A stretch of DNA of 64,000 bases from Escarpia spicata. Its lineage: Eukaryota; Annelida; Polychaeta; Sabellida; Siboglinidae. Positions 54,478-64,000 of this stretch are shown piece by piece. The position numbers and the translations under genes are program-made. The first letter of the stretch is position 1. Each line of letters starts with the position of its first letter. The notes beneath the pieces were generated by a model, which searched no databases, was not told the origin of the DNA, and worked only from the letters and a program-made list of their open reading frames with translations. The DNA is taken from NCBI GenBank assembly GCA_963995525.1, contig OZ023213.1, positions 18,848,358-18,912,357 on the forward strand, in the 5' to 3' direction.

Positions 54478-56770
54478 GTTCATTGCTGTTATGGGGGATT
54501 ATAACCATGGTCATATACAATATAAATGTCTTCAGAGTACGGGGAGTGAGGACCACACGTTTCTAGTTTTAGTACAAGACAGTTTCATATCTCAACATGT
54601 GTTAGAGCCAACCAGGGGTGAGAATGTGTTAGACATAGTTTTGCCTCACAGAATGAACTAGTTGACAATAGTGATCACAACTAGTTGACAGTAGTGATCA
54701 CAACCAGATACATGTTACCATCAATATAAAATTTGAAAGAAATAATAAAAAGCAGTTTAGGAGAAATTTTCACAAAGGAACATATAAGGAAATAAAAAAA
54801 TATTTAGGAAAGATAGACTGGAAAAACACAATGAAAAATAAGTCTGGAAAAACACACTGAAAAATAAGTCAACAACAGAATGCTGGAATATCTTAAAGAG
54901 TGAAATAGAGTGCATCATCGATAAATTTGTTCCCTTGAAAAAACAAGGGAAACGGTCCAGAAAGAAATACATATCGAAAGGAGCCATTACAAAAATTAAG
55001 TACAAACAAACGATGTTGAAATCATAGACATACTGGAAATAACGAAGACTAAAACAATTATAAAGAAGCACTAAACCAAGCTACAACTGAAATTAGAAAT
55101 TCCAAGAGAAGCAATGAAAAAAATAGCCTGCAATATAAAACAAGACAGCAAGAGTTTGTATGCATATGTTCGGAGCAAACAGAAAGTTCAGGATAAGGTC
55201 GGTCCTCTAGAAGGCAGTGCTGGAAATATAATATCGGAAGGATTCTTATTGGCAGAAGACCTGAATTAGTGTTTAGAGGGAAGATATTAGTTCACTGCCA
55301 GTACCAGAGGTTAAGTTGAAGGGGGCAGAATCAGACTATTTGGGACAGTTAATTGTAACCCCGGATATGGTAGCTAAGAAAATTAGGGCTATGAAGGATA
55401 ATAAATCACCTGGAGTGGATGGGTTTCCGCCCAAACTACTATTGGAAATTGTAGAACAAATTAACATACCACTTGCAACAGTTTACCACTTGTCATCGGA
55501 AGTGGGAGTGGTTCCTTTAGAATGGAGACAAGCAAATATTATAGCGTTATTTAAAAAAGGTTCCAGAAACAATTGCGAGAACTACAGACCAGTGAGTTTA
55601 ACGTCAGTGATTTGCAAATTATCAGAAAGACTAATTAAAGATCACATGGTGGATTTTCTTGTTAAACATAACTTGTTAAACCCATCTCAACATGGGTTTA
55701 TAAAAGCGAGGTCATGCTTAACAAATATCTTATGTTTTTTGGAAGATATCACTAAATGGGTAGCCGAGGGATTAGTGCTTAAACTAAAGGTCCTTGGCAT
55801 AGGAAATGGTTTAATTAAATGGATAGAAAAATGGCAAATTGACAGAAGACAACGGGTTGTAGTTGATGGGAGGCTTGAAACTGGAAATCAGTTTTGAGTG
55901 GGGTACGAAAGGGATCAGTACAGGTACCTTTATTATACTGAATATATATCAACGATTTGGACAGTGATACAACAAGCAAGGTGTTGAAATTTGCGGATGA
56001 TACAACATTGTTTAGAAGGATTAAACGTGATGAAGACAGACAGCATTTATACGATGATCTTGAAAGGTTCAATTTTGGAAAACGTAAATGCCTCCACACA
56101 GGACATGGGAACGAAGATGTAGAATATACAATGGGAGGTTATGTACTAAGTACTACTGTAAAAGAAAAGGGTTAACCATTAGAGCTGATATGAAGGTTTC
56201 AGAGCAGTGCGGTATTGCCGCTTCAAAGATAAATCAAATCCTTGGATTGATTAAGCGAAACATAACGTATAAGGAAAAAGAGCTAATAATACCGCTGTAC
56301 AAAACAAATGTTAGGCCTCATTTAGAATATTGTATTCAAGCGTGGAAGCCATATCGCTGGAAGGACATAGATATGATAGAAAGAGTGCAGAGGAGAGCAA
56401 CTAAAATTATACCAAAATTGAGGCATCTTAGTTACGAAATACGCCTAAAAATGTGGTTTAACAACACGAGAGACGAGGAGATTGAAAGGGGATCAGATAG
56501 AAGTGTTTAACATATTGAATGGTTATTGATAGAAATATTTTGTTCTCAGTTAATAAAGATAGAAAAACCAGAGGACATGAAGTTATAACATTAGTAAAGG
56601 AACAGTGTAGATTAGATATAAGAAAGTTCTCATTCACATAAAGGACTGTAAATGAATGGAACAGATTATCTCCTGATTGTATTGGACTCCCGATAAGCCA
56701 AAAGGCTTCCTTGTCCACCTGCCATCTAGAGTTAATTTTCTGGATTGCAATCTTGTTAAATCTTGTTATA
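54478..56770 (+). mobile_element. CR1 LINE, 5'-truncated, + strand
   Basis: Begins within the endonuclease (VMGDYNHGHIQYKCLQST) and continues through a linker with stops. Then comes RT: KIRAMKDNKSPGVDGFPPKL, NCENYRPVSLTSVICKL and HGFIKARSCLTNILCF. Motif A is deleted: after DITKWVAEG the text jumps to LVLKLKVLGIGNG. KFADDTTLFRR (motif C) and the C-terminal VRPHLEYCIQAWKPY remain. The 3' end has TCTTGTTAAAT repeats at 56748-56775, as in the copy at 34496. It shares private changes with 49391-50680. Inactive. Confidence 0.88.
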
Positions 56771-56978
56771 TCTTGTTAATATCACATTGGTTTCGAAAAT
56801 ATAATATTTACGGAAAGACACACAAAAGAAAAGAAAATCTAAAAAAGGGCTGTTGAGTTTGAGTTATATCGTTTCTTATCGTTTATAAAGTTGAACTGGA
56901 CATCATGCGCTTACCATTGATTGGACGGGAAAATCTATGACGTGCCACAGCGTTCGCACTTAATTATATTTGCTAATG

Positions 56979-59690
56979 AACTCTGCCAAAGCTTACTCCA
57001 AGCCAGGTTGAAAAAGGAGGAGGGTTGGGCGTAGGGTCAGTAACCCTACCCCGTAAAAATAAACCCTACTACAGAAACGACGAGAAGAAGCCATTCCGGT
57101 ACACTTTCAAGGGGAAGAAGAGAAGGCACATCCATAAATGTGGATGCATCTACCCCCGATGAGCCATATCTTTATCGCCAAAACTAACACCAGAGTAGGC
57201 ACATTGAACGTTCGAACGCTTTATCAGAGCGGGCAGATGGAACTAGTGCTGAAAGAAACGAAGGCTTACCACCTAGATATTCTAGGCGTAAGCGATATGA
57301 GATGGACAGGACAGGGACGCTTCAACAGCGGAGATAAAACTGTACTCTACTCTGGAAATGAAGATCACCACATCCATGGAGTTGGCATCATCCTGAATAA
57401 GGACGCTACGCAAGTACTGATAGCATGGAAGCCAGTTATTGAACGCATCATCACAGAGAGGTTCAACACCAAACATGACTAAGTCACCGTAGTGCAAGTA
57501 TATGCCCCAACAGAAGTCGCCACAGACGAGGAAAAGGACACCTTTGACGACCAACTCCAGAACGGGCTTGACGAGATACCAAGCTTTGACATAAAAGTGG
57601 TGGTAGGAGACTTTAACGCGAAGCTGGGTGGAGACAGAAGAGACATGTATACTACGGTTTGACCTCACGGTTCAGCTGGAAATACGAATGATAACGGTGA
57701 ACGATTGCTCTCGATGAGCACCGCCAGTGGTATCAGTATTGGCAACACCTTCTTCAAACATAAACGCATCCACTCGAAAACCTGGATCTCACCAGGCAAT
57801 TCATCGACTGAGACTGATTACGTCTGTATTAGTATTAGATGGCGGACATCTCTACAGGACGTCCGGATCTATAGAGGGGCAGATGTTGGCTCGGACCACA
57901 ACCTTGTGATTGGTAAGATCCACTTGAAGTTTAAGAGAGTCAAGATGGTGCAGACGGTCAGGCCATATGCGACAGATAACGTAAAGAACACAGACATATC
58001 AAAACAATTCTACGAGGAAACTAAGAACAGATTCCAAGCGCTACAACACTCAACCGTCCTAGAAGAGCAATGGCAGCTATTCCTTCAAGGTGTAAAGGAG
58101 AGCGCGAATGTAGTTTTAGGAAGGAGAAGATGGTCCAACAGAGAACAGTGGATTACTGAAGACTCGTGGAAATTGATTGATAAAAGGAAGATCAGAAGAG
58201 ATCAAGCAGCTAGAAACCTCCAACAATGGAGATCATCAGATGAGGAATACAGGAAACTGGACAAGGAAGTAAAAAAGAGCTGTAGGACAGATAAGAGAAA
58301 ATGGTTAGAAGAGAAAGGCAAAAAATCGCAAACAGTAGCAGAACGGAATGACTCGAAAACGCTGTATAGGATTGTGAGAGAGCTAACTAGCGTAAAAAGC
58401 AATTCCAACATACCAATAAAAGTCAAAGATGGCAGAGTGCTTCTAACAAGCTAGGAACAAGCCACGAGGTGGATCGAACACTTCCGAGAAGTACTAAATC
58501 AACCAACACCTACCATACTCTTCAACTTCGAACAGGAACCAAACGCAAAGGAGCTCGATGACACCACCAATGACATCACTAGGACAGAAGTCTCCAAAGC
58601 CATCGATAGCCTCAAGAACAAAATGGCAATGACGGGGTTGTAGACGAGTTAAGCTACTTGTTCAATCTGATCTGGTCTGACGAGGAAGACCCTGATGATT
58701 GGAGACGAGGGGTGATCGTGACGTTACCAAAGAAGGGGTGCCTGAGCGATTGCAATAACTGGCGAGGAATAACATTGGTGTCAGTACCTGGAAAGGTGTT
58801 CTGCAGCGTGATCCTAAATCGGCTGAAGACAGCAGTTGACCAACACCGAACTTTGGTGTTAAGTGGATAACTAATAGGTTGACAGACCCTGACTTTGCCG
58901 ATGGCATTGCACTGCTCAGCCACATGCCGGAGATCCTGCCAGAGATTACCAATACTTTAAACGACAATGGAGAGATGGTCGGATTACGAATCAGCTAAGA
59001 GAAGATAAAAATATGGTCAGCTGGTGATGGATCTGACCCCACATTGTGATCGGTCAGCAAGACTTGCAATGCGACGAGAACTTCCCTTACCTCGGAAGCT
59101 ACATCTCTAGGGAAGGCGACGCTGAAGTAGATGTGCGAGCGATGATAGGCAAGGCATCAGCAGTATTCCAAAGACTACGTCCAATATGGTCCAGTTCCAC
59201 CATCAGAAAGGACATAAAACTACGTCTTTACATGTCAATCGTAATACCAGCAGCGATATTTGCCTGCGAAACGTGGATGAATACGGCTAGGGTATCTAAA
59301 AAACTAGTCATATTCCACCGGCGATGTCTCCTGTTCATATTGGGCATATCATGGAGAGAGCACATCACTAATGAAGAAGTGATGAGGAGGGCAGGTCTGG
59401 ATAGCCTGCATGACATAGTTAAGTCTCGACGACGGAGACTAGTGGGACATATCCTACGCCTACCAAGAGAGAGAATAGCACATGTAGTAATGGAGTGGGT
59501 GTTTGAAGGTGGAAACAGAAGGAGAGGAAGGCCGATTAAGACCTGGCGCAAGGCATTTAAAGAAGATCTGGCAGAAATGGAAATTACCTGGAATGAGGCC
59601 AAAGAAATTGCGAAAGACCGTAATAGATGGAGAAGGCTACTCGCCCGATGTCTCGAAAGTAACAGGAGGAACTAAGTCTAAGTAATGATC
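56979..59690 (+). mobile_element. RTE-type LINE with internal RT deletion
   Basis: The 5' end 'gaactctgccaaag' equals that of the copy ending at 7097. Endonuclease (57170-57920): TRVGTLNVRTLYQSGQMEL, LDILGVSDMRWTGQGRF, VVVGDFNAKLGGD and DVGSDHNLVI are all visible, with stops at 57481 and 57661. A linker region follows to 58454. RT fingers appear at 58650-58860 (DWRRGVIVTLPKKG, NWRGITLVSVPGKVF). Then the text jumps at about 58865 to DPDFADGIALLS (motif C with G for D), so motifs A and B are lost. The 59046-59675 part is the basic tail (LGSYISREGDAEVDVRAMIG, RRRLVGHILRLPRERIAHVV). It is dead but nearly full in extent. Confidence 0.88.
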
Positions 59691-59694
59691 ACAA

Positions 59695-61394
59695 ATATGT
59701 ATAGGCACACTTGGAGAGGAACGGGGTTTCCAACTTACAATATATTTCCTTAGCACAATGAGATGGTGATGACAAGTGGATATATTAACGTTGGGTAGAA
59801 GATCGTTACGAATCATTTTCGTTATAACCTCATTTGTGTGTAGTTTGGATATTTCACCGAAATATATTTATTACACCTGAGAGCAAATATAGATGCAATA
59901 TAGCAAAATCTTGAAGTGGTGGTGGGAACGACACATCACATATACAATGAGAGATTAAAATATAATCACCCTTACAAAAACACAGTTGGCTTAGGTAACA
60001 TAGATAATTACATTGTAGTATATATGGTCATTGTTTGAAGTGAATTATTTGCTCGCATTATTCTCACACATCTAAACATTTTTGTAGAACGTAAGTACCA
60101 CGAGTACCAATGCAGTTTGCGCTCTAGCAAAGGAACTATAGACATGGTATTTCCGGAAAGAAACCAAAAACAGCTACAAGGGAAAGCAAGGAACCAGTAT
60201 ATGCCCAACCATATAGCTTGTGTGAATATTACGAAAACTTTCGATTAAATAAATAAAAATGCCCTCCTCACTGTAGCGGCACCTCGTGGATTAAAGGGGG
60301 TTACCAAGTTGATTGCCACATCATGTGTCATGTTTTCGCCCACGCACGCCACACTTTCAAAAATCACTCAACATAGACACCACCTCTGGCGACGAGCATG
60401 AGATATCTAGAATGACGAAAAAATAGGCAATCTTGTGGTGGCAACTACGACGCAGTTCAGCGTTTAATGGCGTGACATCGATGGCGAAAAACTCACGCTG
60501 CAGCAAAGAGTAGGCACTTCGATGAATTCTGCTAACTGTGTCGTTTCGCGTGCGTCGAATTGCGATCACCGCGCAGCGCCGTCTCGTTTGCCGGCGCGGG
60601 AGTACGTTTTGTTTCAACTCGTATTTTGACGCCCCTTTCCGGTTGCTTACCTCATTCAATGCGGATTCTTGTAGAGCGTAAGTTGACATTTCATAACGTC
60701 TTTTTCTGGTTGAAATTTGACAAAAATTAAGCTACATTTCATCGATTTGACGGCATAACTGTGTTTCAATTGTAACTTTTGTATGATTGGATTTATTTGG
60801 AACGAAAAATATTGTATTTAGATAGATCTATAGGTATCGATTTACTCTGTGTTTAAATTTGGGTGAAGCGCACGCACGCGAAATGTGGTTTTAGCGCCAT
60901 TCAAAACATGCAAGATTTGTCTGATTTTGATCGATCTGTGTCAGTCAGACCGACAGCGCGTCACCTGACTGACCCAGTTACAACTTACAGATCATAACTT
61001 ATTCCATTTCTCTGAATTTAAATTATTACAGAAACAACGTATATTCTGACTTTTAGATAATTTTTTTAATTTAATTTTAAGTTTCTATTTATGAATAGGA
61101 CTATATACTATATAGATACGGTAATACTAATACGGGCCAAGCATGGTAGTTTTAGGCTGTCACAGAATCGAGTGTAAGTATTAATAAATTGGCGGTACCC
61201 GATTTGACATAGCAAGTTATAAGTTCACGTGCACTAGGACTCGGAGTGAACGAGAGACATAACGTAACATCAGATATGTATATACGAGAAGCCAACTGGC
61301 ATTCCCATTTAATACATCAACAATAAACATATGCGGTTCAGTGATAGTTGGCCAACCGTTACTCTGCTATGACATTATATTTAACACCATACAT
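59695..61394. other. Stretch without confidently recognised genes
   Basis: 59740-59840 weakly resembles the 3' flank of the cysteine-rich genes ('gatgacaagtg', 'gggtagaagatc'). A GC-richer patch at 60430-60640 holds a minus-strand frame at 60357-60689 (110 aa). It is arginine-rich and starts MSTYALQESALNEVSNR. I see no domain in it. It might be a first exon, but I cannot support that. 60700-61394 shows nothing I recognise. Confidence 0.35.
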
Positions 61395-62205
61395 TGTACT
61401 CGACGAGTATGCATCCAACTACGAATTTACATGGGAGACAGTATAAACACCTGGTCACTTACATGAAAACGGGTATACACCGTTGTAAAGTCTATGAACT
61501 GTAACCAATGAATGTCTCGTGATGTGCGAATGTCAACGTTCGCATCCGGCGAGATGTCAGGACGAGAGTGCAACACTTTCTTCTGCTCAAATGTTCGTCT
61601 GGCCTCGAATGGCCGTCCTGCCCTTATATAGCTTGATGGCCGGAAGTTAGTCTGACCAATTAAAACACTTAATACAAATTAAAGTCGCTTCAAAAACCAG
61701 CTCCCGAAACCTTTCACACGTCGAAGCAAACCATTCAACTCCCTGAGTTTAAAATAGATTTTGCGTCTGGCTATATAAGTGCTCATACAATCTTAAACTT
61801 ACGTGAATTACTTACATAATTAATATCACTGGATTCCCTGTATCGAGCCGGATACCACAATATTCATCGTACATTCCAACTCTCATGAATTAATCCATAC
61901 TTTTAATAAAACACACACTCTATTCATAAGCTAGTGGTGACCCTAGTGTTTTTCACACCTACATTTCAGTAAACAACTTTTATAAGTTCATAATATAATC
62001 TTCTTATAACCACAACATATGTAGTTTGCCAGGTCACCATATTATCAGTCATGTTAAATAATGTCTACAGGTACCAAATTTGGTATACCTAACCGTAGAA
62101 TTAGTGGTGTACGCTACAAATGAAATGAATGAAATCCGACTTGTCGGCAGTTAAAACGTTACCCGCCTTAATCGCCAGAGGGCACCAGCGTATACCTCCG
62201 TGACA
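61395..62205 (-). mobile_element. Solo LTR, minus strand, flanked by ATACAT
   Basis: The segment begins TGTACTCG and ends CCGTGACA on the + strand, so it is TG..CA bounded. It is flanked by ATACAT at 61389-61394 and 62206-62211. In its own orientation (minus) it starts TGTCACGGAGG, as many Gypsy-type LTRs do. It has a TATA box CTATATAAGGG at about 61622-61632, leaving roughly 230 bp for R and U5. No primer-binding site, gag or pol lies next to it. A recombined (solo) LTR is the simplest reading. Family assignment is tentative. Confidence 0.75.
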
Positions 62206-62211
62206 ATACAT

Positions 62212-63435
62212 ACCAGAGATGGCAGCACCATCAAAACCACTGTTCTAAAGCCTGATTAAATTCTATACAAACCACTTTGTGACATAGGCCAGCCGCCAGG
62301 GCTGGTTATTGCTTACCCTGACCTGGCCTAGGCTTGGACATGGTTTATGCCATTATTTATGGTTATGCTTTTAATTTTATTTAGACTTAGAAATAATAGA
62401 AAGTTCGTTATGTAATAATTTTAATTAATTGTTGTTAGTTACCTATTAAAATCAACAATTTGTTAGAAAATTTGTTTTTGCAGTAAAATATGTAAATTAT
62501 TTTACTTAATTTGTTTTAAAACTGTTTCATAACGAACAGTCACTGCAAAAAAATGTTAAACCATGTAATATAAACCATAAATGCCGTGATCAGTTGTAGC
62601 ATCATTTGTTTAATTGTGTGACAACATGCAATAATTAAACACCACAGTTATACCTCTCAAGTATCACAATTATGAATTTATGTGTGCTCTCTTTGAATAA
62701 GAGAGGCAGGGATATGAAAATTATTTCACAAGATTTGCATGTAGAATCAAAACAGTCATTATTATATGATACACGATACCCTTTTTATTTCAGATATTGT
62801 TCGCAGTTTCATGCATCAGTGTCTGACAGTTAACTGTGAAGATACCGAGCCACAGTCGTCTGAATATGGCACCCACCACCTGCTTGCATACGTACGCATT
62901 TAATCTGACTGATTATATACCTGGTGTCTACATTGAACAGTGTCCATTTTAAAATGACACGAACATTACTTATATACATCATGTTGAAGATCACAATGTT
63001 ATTTTACAAGATACTGAAATATGAACCTTGCAGCACAGATCTTACAGCCTACTGGCATTAAATTATGAGACAATCAACTTATAATATTACAAAAAGACTG
63101 TATTATGAGCAGAGCAGACTTCTTCATGGCTTGACTCTCATGGGCCATGGGGAGTAACACAGAAAGCAATCTTGCATTTGGCACATTTGGATTCAGCGAC
63201 GGAATACTGTGAACAATTTATAAACATTACTTCATCAAGTTTATATTAAAATACAGAACATTATGAAGCAGGGACAATAGATTACTGGTCTGTACAGAGC
63301 CTGCAGCATTCATCCAACCAGTCAAGACACAGTCACACATAGACACAGTGAACTAGGAGTGTGAATATTGTATTTCTTTGTTGTGTATTGATCTGAGTTT
63401 GCTATTTAGTCAATATTTACTTAATAATAAAGGTA
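62212..63435. other. AT-rich stretch, no recognisable gene
   Basis: Contains a GC patch 'ggccagccgccagggctgg' near 62289 with CCAGCC/GGCTGG inverted words. The remainder is AT-rich. No exon, domain or RNA gene could be recognised. Confidence 0.35.
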
Positions 63436-63439
63436 TTTT

Positions 63440-64000
63440 TAATGCTATATGGTTAATGTATAGTTATTATAATGTTTAATGTGGTTGTAAACATTGCATA
63501 TATTATGTAACTGTCTTCATAATTATGGACATTCCAGCCTTTCATCGAAATGTAGCTGTCAGTCGTTAGCGTACTAATATTAGCCAATATTAACTTATTA
63601 ATTAAGTCATTGTTAAAGTGAAATGACTGGTTAATGTATATTTATTATCATAATTAATGTGGTTTATTGCTTTCATAAATTATACAAATATCTTCATAAT
63701 CATGGACATGATGGCCTTTTACTGAAATGTGTCAGTCTGTCGAGGTCGCATGGTAATTACCCAATCTTGACTAATTAATTAAATTATTATTAAATGATGT
63801 AATGTATATTTATTACCATTATTAATGTGGTTATACACATTGCATAATATGTATAAATATCTTCATAATCATAGACATTATGGTCTTTAATTGGAACGTG
63901 TTGGTCTGTTGAGTTTGCATGCTACATTACTAAAATTAACTAATTAATTGCATTAATTTGGTTATAGTTTGTACTAAAAATATTATATATTGTAAATTTA
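63440..64000 (+). repeat. AT-rich tandem repeat, about 170-180 bp unit
   Basis: 'ttaatgtatagttatt', 'ttaatgtatatttattatc' and 'gtaatgtatatttattacc' start units at 63451, 63632 and 63799. Each unit continues with 'aatgtggttt/ttgt/ttat', then 'cttcataat(t/c)at(g/a)gaca', then a 'gt(c/t)(a/g)gt(c/t)(t)gt' core, then 'taattaatt'. Three units are visible and the array runs off the window, so it may be the edge of a satellite. Confidence 0.75.

Noticed and set aside
60357..60689. 110-aa arginine-rich minus-strand gene
   Set aside because: The GC-richer context is suggestive, but there is no domain, splice partner or conserved relative in the window.

Overview
This window looks like AT-rich nuclear DNA from an invertebrate animal, most plausibly a mollusc or another marine lophotrochozoan. 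The grounds are spliced genes with GT..AG introns and AATAAA signals, long CA/TG microsatellites, and the mix of CR1, RTE and L2-like LINEs, pogo transposons, a tRNA-headed SINE and a solo LTR. There is no bacterial-style operon, rRNA, tRNA gene or CRISPR array. The species assignment is inference.

The only likely host genes are a tandem family of small secreted nine-cysteine proteins, all on the + strand. Exon 2 copies lie at 1461-1754, 20724-21005, 24037-24324, 27439-27726 and 47873-48166, with a partial copy at 48541-48675. Each large exon follows a splice acceptor, usually TTGCAG. The start codon is not in that exon. It sits in a tiny conserved first exon coding only four residues (MHLK, MYFK or MHAK) followed by GTATGT or GTAAAA. 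First exons are at 4879-4890, 10119-10130, 23466-23477, 26111-26122 and 39687-39698. The mature region has an invariant cysteine spacing, C-x3-C-x6-C-x3-C-x5-C-x6-C-x3-C-x6-C-x3-C, and usually one N-glycosylation sequon. I do not recognise the family. Four of the five first exons lie about 270-310 bp downstream of a (CA)n-spacer-(TG)n tract, so the duplicated unit includes an unusual promoter-proximal microsatellite pair.

Layout. 1-10 kb: first exon 2, its 3' flank, a SINE, an orphan first exon, a 3'-truncated antisense RTE, and a broken PIN/FEN-like gene with a long inverted-repeat arm. 10-21 kb: a roughly 10.6 kb presumed intron filled with GAGACG-rich repeats, a degenerate coiled-coil element gene and an intron-containing pogo transposase relic. 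21-28 kb: a second copy of the PIN-like element and two compact gene copies. 28-39 kb: a degenerate L2-like LINE and a tandemly duplicated repeat unit. One copy of that unit was hit by a pogo element (TA duplication) and a CR1 (AATAG duplication), and the other copy preserves both empty sites. The second copy also carries an 84-bp minisatellite. 39-49 kb: a first exon and its exon 2, separated by an intron holding a (CA)n tract, a large inverted repeat (about 1.6-1.8 kb arms) carrying gene fragments, and a LINE fragment. 49-60 kb: CR1 copies, two of them an inverted duplication, a hAT relic and an RTE element. 60-64 kb: an LTR bounded by ATACAT repeats and an AT-rich tandem repeat.

The gene cluster appears to have grown by local duplication, with transposons expanding its introns and flanks. 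Truncated and orphaned exons show that the process is continuing.
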